Assembly (NCBI RefSeq): GCF_003148565.1
Contig: NZ_QGGL01000015.1
Location: 62,001 to 126,000, forward strand
Origin: Tumebacillus permanentifrigoris
GTDB lineage: Bacteria; Bacillota; Bacilli; Tumebacillales; Tumebacillaceae
DNA length: 64,000 nucleotides
Direction: 5' to 3'
In this document: positions 8,032 to 17,495 of the stretch, piece by piece
Position numbering within the stretch: position 1 is the stretch's first letter
Layout of the letters: every line of letters begins with the position of its first letter
Made by a program: the position numbers and the translations under genes
Notes under the pieces: generated by a model
Databases searched by the model: none
What the model was told of the DNA's origin: nothing
What the model saw: only the letters and a program-made list of their open reading frames with translations

Positions 8032-9897
8032 TTGAGAAGGCGGATTCCGGATGAGATTGTGGAACGAGTACGCCAACACTTCGACATTGTGGACGTCATC
8101 GGGGAATATGTTGGACTGAAGAAATCGGGCCGGGGATCGTATGCAGGACTCTGTCCGTTTCACAACGAAAAGTCCCCGTCGTTTCATGTAACTCAAGACA
8201 AGCAACTGTACCATTGCTTCGGTTGCTCAGCGAGCGGCAACCTCTTCACTTTTCTGATTGAAAAGGAAGGGATCACGTTCCAAGAGGCAGTTGAGCGGTT
8301 GGCCCAACGGGCGAACATCGCGCTGCCAGCCGAAGAGATGGAGGATGTCGAATCTCCCGAGTACAAGCGGCGCAAGGAGATGCTACGCGCCCATGAACTT
8401 GCAGCTAAGTATTACAACCACATCCTGATGAACACCGAGCACGGCAAACTTGGGCTTCGCTATCTGGAAGAACGTGGGATCTCCCGCATCACCATCGAGG
8501 CGTTCCAACTTGGGTATGCGCCTGATGCTTGGGATGTGTTGCGCAAATTTCTGCTCAAGCGGGGATTTGCGGAAGAGTTATTGTTCGAAGCAGGGTTATT
8601 GTCAGAAGCGCAGAATGGTAAGGGGAGATACTTCGATAAATTTCGTCACCGTGTGATGTATCCCATCCACGACGCCCAGGGTCATGTGATCGGCTTTGGC
8701 GGACGGGTGCTCTCGAAGGACTCTGGACCGAAGTATCTGAACTCGCCGGAGACGCCGCTGTTCCACAAAGGTCGGCATCTTTACAACCTACACCGCGCGC
8801 GCTCCACGATGCGCTCCGAGGGTCGAGTCCTCGTCCTCGAAGGTTACATGGATGTGATCGCCGCGTACCAGGCGGGTGTGCAGAACGTGGTCGCCGTGCT
8901 CGGAACGGCGCTGACGAACGATCATGTGCGGCTCTTGCAACGCAACGTGCAGGAGATCGTGATGATGTTCGACGGTGACGCAGCGGGTCAGAAGGCCGCA
9001 CTTCGCTCCGCAGAGGTGGTCAAGGACGCCGATGTGAAGACGCGGGTCGCCACACTGCCGGAAGGGCTCGACCCGGACGACTTTCTGAAAAAATATGGCA
9101 AGGACGCATTCGTCCGTGCGATACAAGACAATGCTTCTTCGATGACAACCTTCCGCATACTCTCGATGCGCAAGGATTACAACCTCTCCACCGATGTCGG
9201 ACGGGAGGATTACCTCAAAGCGGTGATCCAAACGGTTCTCACAGATGTCTCCTCACCGATGGAGCTGGAAAAGCAACTCAAGGAGCTCTCCGATGAGTTT
9301 GGCGTGTCGGTTGACGCGCTCGATCAGGAGGTCAGGCTAGCGAAGAAAAGCGCCCCCGCTGGGGATAAACCTGACAGGAAGTGGAATACTAATAGAAATA
9401 ATGCGGATGGAATGAGCGTTGCCAGATCTGGCAACAGAGCCTCTACACCATTGCCTGCAAACATCGTAGCTGAACGCATACTCCTTACTCATATGTTAAT
9501 CGATGAAGGGGTAGCAAGACAAGTTCAAGACGAGCTTGCTGACGAATTTTCTGTGGATGAACACATGGTGCTCGCCGCCCACCTGTACGCGTTCTACGCG
9601 GAACATGAGCGAGCCCAACCTCAACTGTTCATTTCAGGACTCGAAGACCGCGAGCTGGTGAAGTTGACGACAACGCTCCTGCTCAAGGCTGACGAGCTGG
9701 ACAGACGTCCTGAATTTGTTGAAGAATATATTCAGCGCATCCGGGTATTTCAGCTGGAGCGCGAGTTGAAGCGTTTCGAACACCAGTATATCGAATGTGG
9801 GAATCGAATGGACTGGGAAGGAATGAGGGTAGCAAGTGACGAAGTGAAACGTATACAGGCCCTCATCTCAGCCCTGAAGAACGCAACAACCCAATGA
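8032..9897 (+). CDS. dnaG: DNA primase
   Basis: A 621-residue primase that makes RNA primers for the replisome. Its N-terminal zinc-binding domain has C41, H44, C62 and C65 ([11 protein letters not shown] then YHCFGC). The TOPRIM catalytic core includes [17 protein letters not shown] with the conserved Glu, and [11 protein letters not shown] with the DxD metal ligands. The C-terminal helicase-binding region lies beyond about residue 450, after a low-complexity linker near residue 445. The start is TTG at 8032 behind AAAGGGTGA; the product [13 protein letters not shown] matches known DnaG starts. It sits in the classic dnaG-sigA macromolecular-synthesis operon, without rpsU. Confidence 0.97.
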   Translation: MRRRIPDEIVERVRQHFDIVDVIGEYVGLKKSGRGSYAGLCPFHNEKSPSFHVTQDKQLYHCFGCSASGNLFTFLIEKEGITFQEAVERLAQRANIALPAEEMEDVESPEYKRRKEMLRAHELAAKYYNHILMNTEHGKLGLRYLEERGISRITIEAFQLGYAPDAWDVLRKFLLKRGFAEELLFEAGLLSEAQNGKGRYFDKFRHRVMYPIHDAQGHVIGFGGRVLSKDSGPKYLNSPETPLFHKGRHLYNLHRARSTMRSEGRVLVLEGYMDVIAAYQAGVQNVVAVLGTALTNDHVRLLQRNVQEIVMMFDGDAAGQKAALRSAEVVKDADVKTRVATLPEGLDPDDFLKKYGKDAFVRAIQDNASSMTTFRILSMRKDYNLSTDVGREDYLKAVIQTVLTDVSSPMELEKQLKELSDEFGVSVDALDQEVRLAKKSAPAGDKPDRKWNTNRNNADGMSVARSGNRASTPLPANIVAERILLTHMLIDEGVARQVQDELADEFSVDEHMVLAAHLYAFYAEHERAQPQLFISGLEDRELVKLTTTLLLKADELDRRPEFVEEYIQRIRVFQLERELKRFEHQYIECGNRMDWEGMRVASDEVKRIQALISALKNATTQ

Positions 9898-9938
9898 ACA
9901 ATAGCAGTCATTACTCCTTAGGGGAAGGAGGGGTCGGG

Positions 9939-11087
9939 ATGGTGAAAAACGTGAAAGACGGAGAAGCACAAACTCTTACGCTTGAGGAAGTCAAGCAATC
10001 ACTCGTGGAAGTTGGCAAAAAACGCGGCGTGATCACATACAGTGAGATCATGGACAAACTTTCGCCGTTCGATCAAGACTCCGATCAGATCGACGAATTC
10101 TTCGACCATGTGTCTGAACAGGGGATTGAAGTCATCAATGAAGCGGATGAAGATCCGTCGTTCCAAGAAGATGATGAAGAGGATGAAGAAGGTGGACCGA
10201 AGGGCCGTCTCGAGGAGGAAGAATTCGACCTCAGCGATTTGACCGTACCACCGGGCATCAAAATCAACGACCCTGTACGGATGTACTTGAAGGAAATTGG
10301 CCGTGTTCCGCTGCTTTCTGCTGAAGAAGAGATCAAGCTTGCGCAGCGCATCGAGGAGGGCGACGAGGAAGCGAAACGCCGTCTGGCGGAAGCGAACCTG
10401 CGTCTGGTCGTCTCGATTGCCAAGCGTTATGTCGGTCGTGGCATGTTGTTCCTCGACTTGATCCAAGAGGGCAACATGGGTCTGATCAAAGCAGTCGAAA
10501 AGTTCGACTACAACAAAGGCTACAAGTTCTCGACGTATGCGACTTGGTGGATTCGCCAAGCGATCACCCGTGCGATCGCTGACCAAGCCCGCACGATCCG
10601 AATTCCGGTGCACATGGTAGAAACGATCAACAAACTGATCCGTATCTCGCGCCAACTCCTGCAAGAACTTGGCCGTGAACCGGCTGCCGAGGAAATTGCA
10701 GCTGAGATGGACATGAGCCCAGATAAAGTCCGTGAGATTCTCAAGATCGCCCAAGAACCGGTCTCCCTCGAGACGCCGATCGGCGAAGAGGACGACTCGC
10801 ACCTCGGCGACTTCATCGAGGACCAGGACGCACTGGCTCCAGCAGATGCTGCGGCTTACGAACTCCTGAAGGAACAGCTCGAAGACGTGCTGGATACGTT
10901 GACGGAGCGTGAGGAGAACGTGTTGCGCCTGCGCTTCGGCCTTGATGATGGACGTACTCGTACACTTGAGGAAGTCGGCAAAGTATTCGGCGTCACCCGC
11001 GAACGGATTCGCCAGATCGAAGCGAAAGCGCTCCGCAAGTTGCGCCATCCGAGCCGTAGTAAACGTCTCAAGGATTTCCTTGAATAA
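9939..11087 (+). CDS. sigA: RNA polymerase primary sigma factor SigA (RpoD)
   Basis: A 382-residue housekeeping sigma factor. Region 1.1 is at the N-terminus, followed by an acidic linker (residues 62-80, many Asp/Glu). Region 1.2 begins [13 protein letters not shown]. Regions 2.1-2.4 contain [27 protein letters not shown] and [13 protein letters not shown], which recognise the -10 box. Region 3 follows, and region 4 holds the -35-reading helix-turn-helix ([27 protein letters not shown]). The ATG at 9939 is preceded by AAGGAGG seven bases upstream. An in-frame ATG at 9894, overlapping the dnaG stop, would add 15 residues but lacks a ribosome-binding site. Confidence 0.98.
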   Translation: MVKNVKDGEAQTLTLEEVKQSLVEVGKKRGVITYSEIMDKLSPFDQDSDQIDEFFDHVSEQGIEVINEADEDPSFQEDDEEDEEGGPKGRLEEEEFDLSDLTVPPGIKINDPVRMYLKEIGRVPLLSAEEEIKLAQRIEEGDEEAKRRLAEANLRLVVSIAKRYVGRGMLFLDLIQEGNMGLIKAVEKFDYNKGYKFSTYATWWIRQAITRAIADQARTIRIPVHMVETINKLIRISRQLLQELGREPAAEEIAAEMDMSPDKVREILKIAQEPVSLETPIGEEDDSHLGDFIEDQDALAPADAAAYELLKEQLEDVLDTLTEREENVLRLRFGLDDGRTRTLEEVGKVFGVTRERIRQIEAKALRKLRHPSRSKRLKDFLE

Positions 11088-11096
11088 ATTTTATCG

Positions 11097-11128
11097 GCAC
11101 TCACTTTCGCAGTGAGTGCTTTTGTTTT
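11097..11128 (+). terminator. Terminator after sigA
   Basis: GCACTCACT pairs with AGTGAGTGC around TTCGC, followed by TTTTGTTTT. It ends the dnaG-sigA operon. Confidence 0.9.
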
Positions 11129-11160
11129 ACAATCAAGTAGAGAGGAGGGAAACTCCCAGT

Positions 11161-12012
11161 ATGAATCCAGAGCAAAAGCGAGTCATTCTGCAAGAGATCC
11201 GACATTGGCGAGATAGTAAGCTGCTTCCGGCAGAATATTGCGACTTTTTGATGAACCTCTACGCGGAAGGTGAATCTTTTTCCGCTGAACAGAGCTATCC
11301 TGAGCGGGGGAGCGGCAATCGGATCAAGGGTTCTGTGAACCGTATCCTGCCTGGTCTCGGGGTGTTGTTGGTGTGCTTGGTTGTTGTCTTTAATTTTACA
11401 TGGTTTCCAATGCCAATGCAAATCGCCATTCTAACAATCGCTTCGATCGTGCCCTATTTTTTGGCAAAGCGACAGGGCCGCACGCAACCATTCGCCCGCG
11501 TGGGCTGGCTGGCTGTCGGTGCATTGCTGTTGGTAGGGGATGGATATTATTCCCTATGGGTCAATGGAGTCGCCGAAGATACCCAAGCGTTGTTGGGTGT
11601 GATGACGGTGGTGTTTTTCCTGTGGGTCTTGATCGGGGGAATCGGTCGCTCGAGATTGATTGGCAGCGGAGGCTTGGCTGGCCTGTTGTTGATCTACGCC
11701 AAGCTCTTGGAGCTGTCTGCGATGACCAGCACAGCCACGTACAATCTCCTGCACTTATTCTGGATCTTGCCGGCTGCGTTGTTTGTGTTCGTCTCGTTTC
11801 TGCTAGGGAGGAATCGCGTCTATCTGGCACCGGTGTTTCTCCTCTTCGGGGTGGTCGCGATCTTCGGCCCAGAAGTGTGGATGCTCGTCAATAGCACACC
11901 GATGGACTTGTTTGTCCAAGGCATCATCTTCCTCAAATTGGCCCTGCTGATCTCGTTGCTGATCGTCTTCCGGCTCGACCTGCGATACTGGATGTCGCAA
12001 CTGTCCGCCTAA
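11161..12012 (+). CDS. Polytopic membrane protein of unknown function
   Basis: A 283-residue protein. A soluble, charged N-terminus of about 60 residues (MNPEQKRVILQEIRHWRDSK, then LLPAEYCDFLMNLYAEGE) is followed by eight or nine hydrophobic segments. Similar N-termini occur in uncharacterised Bacillales membrane proteins related to DUF2157, but I cannot name a function. The ATG at 11161 has GAGGAGGG about 10 bases upstream. It stands between the sigA terminator and the promoter of the acyl-CoA dehydrogenase gene. No terminator is obvious directly behind it. Confidence 0.75.
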   Translation: MNPEQKRVILQEIRHWRDSKLLPAEYCDFLMNLYAEGESFSAEQSYPERGSGNRIKGSVNRILPGLGVLLVCLVVVFNFTWFPMPMQIAILTIASIVPYFLAKRQGRTQPFARVGWLAVGALLLVGDGYYSLWVNGVAEDTQALLGVMTVVFFLWVLIGGIGRSRLIGSGGLAGLLLIYAKLLELSAMTSTATYNLLHLFWILPAALFVFVSFLLGRNRVYLAPVFLLFGVVAIFGPEVWMLVNSTPMDLFVQGIIFLKLALLISLLIVFRLDLRYWMSQLSA

Positions 12013-12023
12013 TTTGAAATGTC

Positions 12024-12053
12024 TTGCCACAACACAAGTTCTCTGTATATAAT
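12024..12053 (+). promoter_or_regulatory. SigA-type promoter of the acyl-CoA dehydrogenase gene
   Basis: TTGCCA (12024-12029), 18 bases, TATAAT (12048-12053). The -10 box is perfect. The start point would fall near 12060, just ahead of the FadR-like operator at 12068. Confidence 0.75.
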
Positions 12054-12067
12054 GAAAGTAGAAATAA

Positions 12068-12085
12068 TGAATGCGTACTCATTCA
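12068..12085 (+). promoter_or_regulatory. FadR-type operator
   Basis: TGAATGCGTACTCATTCA is a palindrome with perfect TGAATG/CATTCA arms. It closely matches the operator bound by the TetR-family fatty-acid degradation repressor FadR (YsiA) of Bacillus, TGAATGAMTANTCATTCA. It sits about 8 bases past the likely transcription start, where a bound repressor would block elongation or initiation. FadR releases DNA on binding long-chain acyl-CoA. No fadR gene is in the window. Confidence 0.75.
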
Positions 12086-12183
12086 GTCCCGTTCGTAAGT
12101 GAATGCGCTTACAGAACGGGCTTCATCATGTGCTAGCCCTACCAAATGGTTGGTACAGTTTGAACGATAAGGGAGGAATTACG

Positions 12184-13323
12184 ATGAACTTTGACTTGAC
12201 CCAAGATCAGATGATGATTAAAAATATGGTTCGCGATTTCGCGGAAGCAGAAATTTTGCCGGAAGCGGAACATGTGGACAAAACTGGCGAGTTCCCGCTG
12301 GATACCTTTAAGAAAATGGGCGAACTCGGCTTCCTCGGACTGCCGATCTCCGAAGAATACGGCGGTGCAGGTGGCGACACGATCTCCTATGCACTTGCAG
12401 TCGAAGAAGTGGGCCGGGCATCCGGTTCGCATGGTCTGTCCTACGCAGCAGCCGTCTCGCTCGGTTGCTCCCCGTTCTACTACTTCGGTACGGAAGAACA
12501 GAAGCAACAATGGCTGAAACCGCTGGCTGAAGGGAAAATCCTCGGCGCGTTCGGTCTGACCGAATCGAATGCGGGTTCTGACGCAGGCGGCACGCAAACC
12601 ACCGCTGTCCTCGATGGCAACGAGTGGGTGATCAACGGTTCCAAGTGCTTCATCACCAACGTTACTTACGCAGGTGTGTGCGTCGTCACCGCTGTTACCG
12701 ATAAATCCAAGGGCACGAAGGGCATCACCTCCTTTATCATCCCGACTGACACGCCTGGATTCCGCACGGCAACACCGTATGACAAACTGGGACTCAAAGG
12801 CTCCAACACCGCAGAGATCATCATGGAAGACGTGCGCGTTCCGAAGGAAAATATCCTCGGCTCGCTCGACAATGGCTTCAAGCAATTCATGATCACCCTC
12901 GACGGTGGCCGGATCTCGATCGGCGCTCTGTCTGTCGGGATCGCCCAAGCCGCATACGAAGCAGCACTCAAGTACTCCCAAGAGCGCATGCAGTTCGGTC
13001 AGTCGATCTCCAAGTTCCAAGCGATTCAGTTCAAGCTCGCTGATATGGCGATGAACATCGAACTGGCGCGCACCGCTGTTCACAAAGCAGCATGGCTAAA
13101 AGACCAAGGCCGCCCGTTCACCAAGGAAGGCGCGATCGCGAAATTGTTCGCATCGGAAATTTGCATGCGCGCTTGTGACCAAGCGGTGCAGATCCACGGC
13201 GGCTATGGCTATATGAAGGAATACCCGGTTGAACGATTCTTCCGCGACGCGAAACTGATGGAAATCGGGGAAGGTACCTCCGAGATCCAACGGATCGTCA
13301 TCGCTCGACAAATTGGTTGCTAA
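12184..13323 (+). CDS. Acyl-CoA dehydrogenase
   Basis: A 379-residue FAD enzyme of beta-oxidation or branched-chain acyl-CoA degradation that oxidises acyl-CoA to trans-2-enoyl-CoA and passes electrons to ETF. Features: GAFGLTESNAGSDAGGTQTTA (FAD and substrate contacts, from about residue 119), INGSKCFITN (residues 144-153), and IHGGYGYMKEYPVERFFRDAK. The catalytic Glu is in EGTSE, residue 363, as in short-chain/MmgC-type enzymes. The ATG at 12184 follows GGGAGGAATTACG. The FadR-type operator upstream says it is induced by fatty acids. It is followed by a hairpin terminator and then an acyl-CoA ligase gene. The chain-length preference cannot be told from sequence alone. Confidence 0.93.
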   Translation: MNFDLTQDQMMIKNMVRDFAEAEILPEAEHVDKTGEFPLDTFKKMGELGFLGLPISEEYGGAGGDTISYALAVEEVGRASGSHGLSYAAAVSLGCSPFYYFGTEEQKQQWLKPLAEGKILGAFGLTESNAGSDAGGTQTTAVLDGNEWVINGSKCFITNVTYAGVCVVTAVTDKSKGTKGITSFIIPTDTPGFRTATPYDKLGLKGSNTAEIIMEDVRVPKENILGSLDNGFKQFMITLDGGRISIGALSVGIAQAAYEAALKYSQERMQFGQSISKFQAIQFKLADMAMNIELARTAVHKAAWLKDQGRPFTKEGAIAKLFASEICMRACDQAVQIHGGYGYMKEYPVERFFRDAKLMEIGEGTSEIQRIVIARQIGC

Positions 13324-13345
13324 GATTCGCCATCTTGTGTATAAT
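13317..13345 (+). promoter_or_regulatory. Predicted promoter ahead of the acyl-CoA ligase leader
   Basis: TTGCTA (13317-13322), 17 bases, TATAAT (13340-13345). It overlaps the end of the acyl-CoA dehydrogenase gene. A transcript from here would meet the hairpin at 13420 before reaching the ligase gene. Confidence 0.5.
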
Positions 13346-13419
13346 TTATAGTGGCGAATAAACATTATCCATTTGTTCGGATAGGACGTTTAGCAAGCAT
13401 CACCAACACACAACCTTTA

Positions 13420-13452
13420 GCCCCTGGCATTTTGCCTGGGGCGCTTTTTTTT
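13420..13452 (+). terminator. Terminator or attenuator between dehydrogenase and ligase genes
   Basis: GCCCCTGGC pairs with GCCTGGGGC (one T-T mismatch) around ATTTT, followed by eight T. It may simply end the dehydrogenase transcript, or attenuate transcripts begun at 13350. Confidence 0.85.
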
Positions 13453-13545
13453 GTTCCTATTTCTGCAAAAGGAATTGTCCTCTCTCGAAACGAATACACC
13501 AGTATCGAATATTCTGGATTCGTAGAGGCGAAGGAGAGATTACGC

Positions 13546-15192
13546 ATGGCGGAACTCATGAACACCACCATCGGCAACTTGCTCGACGGAATCACAGCAC
13601 AATACCCGGACAACGAAGCTCTCGTTTACCACGATCGCGGCTTGCGATACAGCTACCGCGAGTTTCACTCCGTGGTTTCCCAAGCAGCCAAAGGGCTGAT
13701 GAAACTGGGCCTGCAACGTGGAGAGCACATCGCGATCTGGGCGACCAACTACCCGGAGTGGGTTGTGGCTCAATTTGCAACCGCCAAGATCGGCTCCGTG
13801 CTCGTCACCGTCAATACCAGTTACCGAGCACACGAACTGGAGTACTTGTTGCGCCAGTCCGAATCGACCACGCTGATCCTGATGGAAGAGTTCAAAGGGG
13901 CCAGCTATCTGGAGATGCTATACGACATCGCACCCGAACTTCGGGAGTGTGCACCTGGGCAGTTGCAGAGTGCACGCCTACCCTTTTTGAAAAACGTGAT
14001 CTTCCTCGGTGCTGAAAAACACCCGGGTCTGTTCAACTGGTCTGACATCATGGAACTCGGCCGCGATGTCGCGGACGATGACTTGCTGGCACGCCAAGCG
14101 ACCACGGAGCCAGACGATGTGATCAACATGCAGTACACCTCCGGGACGACCGGTTTCCCCAAAGGTGTCATGCTCACACATAACAACCTGATCAACAACT
14201 CGCGCAACGTCGTCTCGTGCTTGAACCTGACATCTGTTGACCGTGTGTGCATCCCGGTGCCATTTTTCCATTGCTTCGGCTGTTCGATGGGGACATTGGG
14301 CGCTGTGACGGTCGGGGCTACGATGGTGCCGTTGGTGGCATACAACCCGCTGGAAGTGCTGGAGACCGTGCAGGCGGAACGTTGTACCGCGCTGTATGGC
14401 GTGCCGACGATGTTCATCGGCGAGTTGAACCACCCGGACTTCAACAAGTTCGACCTCACCTCCTTGCGCACCGGGATCATGGCAGGATCGCCGTGCCCGA
14501 TCGAAGTGATGAAAGCGGTCGTCGACAAAATGGGCATGGCAGAAGTCACGATCGCATACGGGCAGACCGAATCCTCGCCAGTCATCACCCAGACCCGCAG
14601 CGACAGTACAATTGAGCAACGCGTCTCCACCGTCGGATACGCACTGCCGAACGTCGAAGTCCGGATCGTCCTGCCCGGCACGTCGGAGGAAGTTCCACGC
14701 GGTGTACAGGGGGAACTGTGTACGCGTGGCTACCACGTGATGAAGGGCTATTACAAGAACCCGGGCGCGACAGCAGCTACGATTGACGAGGAAGGCTGGT
14801 TGCACACCGGCGACCTCGCCACGATGGACGAGGTTGGCTACGTCAAAGTCACCGGGCGGCTCAAGGACATGATCATCCGCGGCGGCGAGAACATCTACCC
14901 GCGTGAAGTCGAGGAATTCCTCTACACACATCCGGCGGTGCTCGACGTGCAAGTTGTCGGCGTGCCTGATGAGCGCCTTGGCGAGGAAGCTGCAGCCTTT
15001 GTGATCCTCAAGGAAGGGTCCACTCTGACCCCTGAGGAACTCCGCGCCTTCTGCGACGGCCAGATCTCCCGCTTCAAGATTCCGCGCTACATCGAGTTCG
15101 TCGACGCCTACCCGATGACCGCATCGGGCAAGATCCAAAAGTTCAAGCTGCGGGAACAAGCGATTGAAAAGCTAGAACAGAAACAAGCGTAA
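13546..15192 (+). CDS. Acyl-CoA synthetase (AMP-forming, fatty acid--CoA ligase family)
   Basis: A 548-residue ANL-superfamily enzyme that activates a carboxylic acid via acyl-AMP and transfers it to CoA. Motifs in order: YTSGTTGFPKGVMLTH (P-loop, residues 192-207), the AYGQTESSPV adenine-binding motif, HTGDLATMDEVGYVKVTGRLKDMI (hinge), GGENIYPREVEE, and the catalytic C-terminal Lys in TASGKIQKF. It resembles the medium-chain AMP-dependent ligases of the YngI type. The ATG at 13546 has AAGGAGAG eight bases upstream. The frame is open back to 13351, but those codons cross the terminator hairpin and are not coding. With the preceding dehydrogenase it suggests fatty-acid activation and oxidation. 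Confidence 0.9.
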   Translation: MAELMNTTIGNLLDGITAQYPDNEALVYHDRGLRYSYREFHSVVSQAAKGLMKLGLQRGEHIAIWATNYPEWVVAQFATAKIGSVLVTVNTSYRAHELEYLLRQSESTTLILMEEFKGASYLEMLYDIAPELRECAPGQLQSARLPFLKNVIFLGAEKHPGLFNWSDIMELGRDVADDDLLARQATTEPDDVINMQYTSGTTGFPKGVMLTHNNLINNSRNVVSCLNLTSVDRVCIPVPFFHCFGCSMGTLGAVTVGATMVPLVAYNPLEVLETVQAERCTALYGVPTMFIGELNHPDFNKFDLTSLRTGIMAGSPCPIEVMKAVVDKMGMAEVTIAYGQTESSPVITQTRSDSTIEQRVSTVGYALPNVEVRIVLPGTSEEVPRGVQGELCTRGYHVMKGYYKNPGATAATIDEEGWLHTGDLATMDEVGYVKVTGRLKDMIIRGGENIYPREVEEFLYTHPAVLDVQVVGVPDERLGEEAAAFVILKEGSTLTPEELRAFCDGQISRFKIPRYIEFVDAYPMTASGKIQKFKLREQAIEKLEQKQA

Positions 15193-15202
15193 CCGCTTTT
15201 GC

Positions 15203-15241
15203 AAAAAGAGACCTGACCTTTTTGAGGTCAGGTCTCTTTTT
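15203..15241 (+). terminator. Terminator after the acyl-CoA ligase gene
   Basis: AAAGAGACCTGACCT pairs with AGGTCAGGTCTCTTT around a short loop, with flanking A and T runs. Confidence 0.93.
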
Positions 15242-15287
15242 GGTCTATAATAGGAAAGCAACCATTCCATACATAAGGTGATAACAG

Positions 15288-15992
15288 TTGATCAATCTCT
15301 CAGAACGCTTGCAACGCATCGCCTCCAATGTCCCGCCGAACGTCAAGGTGGCCGACATCGGGAGCGACCATGCGTACCTACCTATTTATTTAGTCCAAAA
15401 AGGCGTCGCCACCGCTGCCGTCGCCGGTGAAGTCAACGAAGGCCCCTTCCGAGGTGCCGACCGCCATGTCCGCGAAAACGGCCTCGCAGACGTCATCTCC
15501 GTTCGCAAAGGCGATGGCCTCGCCGTGATCGCACCCGGTGAGGTCGATGTGATCACGATCGCCGGCATGGGCGGCTACAACATCCGCGAAATCCTCGAAG
15601 CGGGCAAGGACAAACTGCCCGGCGTCTCCCGCCTCGTGCTCTCCCCGCAGGGGGATAGCGACCGCGTCCGCAAGTGGTTGCAACTGCACGGCTGGATGAT
15701 CATCGACGAGGATATCCTGACCGAGGATGAGCGGATCTATGAAATCATCGTCGCTGAGCGTGGCGAGATGAACATCACAGATGAGATGGAGCTGGAATTT
15801 GGCCCGTTCAATCTCGCCCGCAAGCACCCGAAAGTGGTTGATCGCGTCGAGTATGAACAAGGCAAGATCCGCCGTGCGCTCGCTGCGATTGAAAAGACGC
15901 CGACCGAGAACGGCCTCGCCCGCAAGCAAGAACTGCTCGCACGGCGCGCACAACTGGAGGAGGTTCGTAACCATGTCCAAACCAACGCCTAA
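15288..15992 (+). CDS. trmK: tRNA (adenine(22)-N1)-methyltransferase
   Basis: A 234-residue SAM-dependent Rossmann methyltransferase (YqfN family) that methylates A22 of tRNA. The SAM-binding motif is VKVADIGSDHAYLPIYLVQKG (about residues 19-39), and VDVITIAGMGGYNIREIL carries the GMGG loop of the family. A coiled C-terminal helical domain follows. It starts with TTG at 15288 behind AAGGTGAT. The gene overlaps the Nif3-family gene by 20 bases, the same pairing as yqfN-yqfO in B. subtilis. A possible promoter, TTGAGG-18-TATAAT (15222-15251), overlaps the preceding terminator. Confidence 0.93.
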   Translation: MINLSERLQRIASNVPPNVKVADIGSDHAYLPIYLVQKGVATAAVAGEVNEGPFRGADRHVRENGLADVISVRKGDGLAVIAPGEVDVITIAGMGGYNIREILEAGKDKLPGVSRLVLSPQGDSDRVRKWLQLHGWMIIDEDILTEDERIYEIIVAERGEMNITDEMELEFGPFNLARKHPKVVDRVEYEQGKIRRALAAIEKTPTENGLARKQELLARRAQLEEVRNHVQTNA

Positions 15993-17109
15993 CCTCGCCA
16001 CCGTCCGCCAAGTGACGGCAGCACTTGAAGAGATGGCTCCGCTGAGCCTCGCGGAATCGTGGGACAAAGTCGGCCTGCAAGTTGGCGACCCGACGCGCCC
16101 GGTCCGCAAAGTCCTGCTGTCGCTGGATTCCAACGTCGAGGGCGTTATCGACGAAGCGATTGCCCAAGGGGTTGATCTGATCATCGCTCACCATGCGATG
16201 ATCTTCAAAGCGGTGCAAACCCTGCGCACCGACACGCCGTATGGTCGCAAACTGCAGAAATTGCTCGCCAACGGCATCGGCGTCTACGTGGCGCACACCA
16301 ACCTCGACATCGCGGAGGGTGGCATCAACGACATCCTCGCCTCCCGCCTGCACTTGGAGAACGTCGACATCCTGACCCGCGTCCACAACACGCGTTTGAA
16401 AAAACTCGTGGTCTTCGTCCCCGAGACGCATCATGAACAAGTCCGCCAAGCGGTCAGTGCGGCTGGGGCGGGTTGGATCGGCAACTACAGCAATGTCAGC
16501 TTCAACACGCCGGGCGTGGGGATGTTTGTCCCCGAGCAAGGCACCAACCCCTACGTGGGTGAACAGGGGAAACTGGAGCGCGTCAACGAGATTCGCCTCG
16601 AAACGGTCGTCCCCGAACACATCCAAGATCGCGTGATCGCGGCGATGATCGCGGCCCACCCTTACGAGGAAGTCGCGTACGATCTCTACCCGTTGGAGAT
16701 CATGGGCAAGGTCTTCGGCGTAGGGCGCGTCGGCGATCTGGTCGAGGAGATGACGCTTGCGCAGTTCGCGGAATTCGTGAAGCAGCAGTTTGAGGTGGAG
16801 CATGCCCGCGTTGTCGGTCCGCTCGATCGGAAAATCCGCCGCGTCGCCGTGCTGGGTGGCTCCGGCGAGGAGTACTTCCCGGACGCGCTGAAACAAGGCG
16901 CGGACGTTTTTGTCACCGGTGACATCCGCTACCACTATGCACAGGACGCAGAAGCAGAAGGACTGTGCATGGTCGATCCTGGACACAATACGGAGAAGGT
17001 TTGCCTGCCGTCGTTGCGCGCTTACTTGGAAGCCAAGATGCACGAATACGGCTTCGAGACGGAGATTCTCGTTTCACAGACCAACACGGAGCCGTTCCGT
17101 TTCGTGTAA
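15973..17109 (+). CDS. Nif3-like dinuclear metal center protein (YqfO family)
   Basis: A 378-residue Nif3/DUF34 protein. Metal ligands are visible in IIAHHAMIFK (near residue 73), AHTNLDIAEGG (near residue 107), and the C-terminal ITGD/HYxxQDA-like and DPGHNTEK segments. The Bacillus-type insertion domain (a CutA1/PII-like module, about residues 135-240) is present, giving the usual length of about 370. Members are often annotated as GTP cyclohydrolase 1 type 2, but the true function is unsettled. AGGAGG lies 10 bases before the ATG at 15973. It is translationally coupled to trmK. Confidence 0.9.
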   Translation: MSKPTPNLATVRQVTAALEEMAPLSLAESWDKVGLQVGDPTRPVRKVLLSLDSNVEGVIDEAIAQGVDLIIAHHAMIFKAVQTLRTDTPYGRKLQKLLANGIGVYVAHTNLDIAEGGINDILASRLHLENVDILTRVHNTRLKKLVVFVPETHHEQVRQAVSAAGAGWIGNYSNVSFNTPGVGMFVPEQGTNPYVGEQGKLERVNEIRLETVVPEHIQDRVIAAMIAAHPYEEVAYDLYPLEIMGKVFGVGRVGDLVEEMTLAQFAEFVKQQFEVEHARVVGPLDRKIRRVAVLGGSGEEYFPDALKQGADVFVTGDIRYHYAQDAEAEGLCMVDPGHNTEKVCLPSLRAYLEAKMHEYGFETEILVSQTNTEPFRFV

Positions 17110-17161
17110 GACATGTTTTACAGGACATCCCCATATGTATTGGATGTGGGGGTGAAGAAGC

Positions 17162-17419
17162 ATGGCTTCAATTCTGGTAAGTGCCATTGCGATACTCGGA
17201 GCTTTCTTGGTCTTTATATACGCGTATTCGTTTCTCCAATTCATGCTGACCATCACCAAATGTCCTGACTGTGGCCGGATCATGCAGCGTGTGATCTACA
17301 CGGAGTTGGCGGATGAAAAAAAGAAACAAGTTGTCACCGAGTGCCGCTTCTGCACGGCGAAGCGCATCCGCAAAGTCAGCGAAATTCCGTTGCGCCGCAA
17401 GGACACGCTGTATCCCTAA
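17162..17419 (+). CDS. Small membrane-anchored zinc-ribbon-like protein
   Basis: An 85-residue protein with one N-terminal transmembrane helix (residues 4-27), then CPDC at residues 34-37 and CRFC about 28 residues later, a likely zinc ribbon on the cytoplasmic side, and a basic C-terminus. I do not recognise a named family. It starts with ATG at 17162 after GGGGGTGAAGAAGC and probably belongs to the trmK-nif3 transcript, 52 bases downstream. Confidence 0.75.
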   Translation: MASILVSAIAILGAFLVFIYAYSFLQFMLTITKCPDCGRIMQRVIYTELADEKKKQVVTECRFCTAKRIRKVSEIPLRRKDTLYP

Positions 17420-17434
17420 GCCATGAAATGGGAC

Positions 17435-17464
17435 TTGCATGGCAACGTGCAGGGGTGATATAGT
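17435..17464 (+). promoter_or_regulatory. Promoter of rnpB
   Basis: TTGCAT (17435-17440), 18 bases, TATAGT (17459-17464). Initiation near 17471 places it shortly before the P1 helix of RNase P RNA. Confidence 0.7.
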
Positions 17465-17495
17465 ATCTTCTTGTGACGGATAGACACGTCTTCAA

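Noticed and set aside
13351-13545. Upstream extension of the acyl-CoA ligase (65 extra codons)
   Set aside because: The extension crosses a terminator hairpin and lacks a ribosome-binding site, whereas AAGGAGAG precedes the ATG at 13546.
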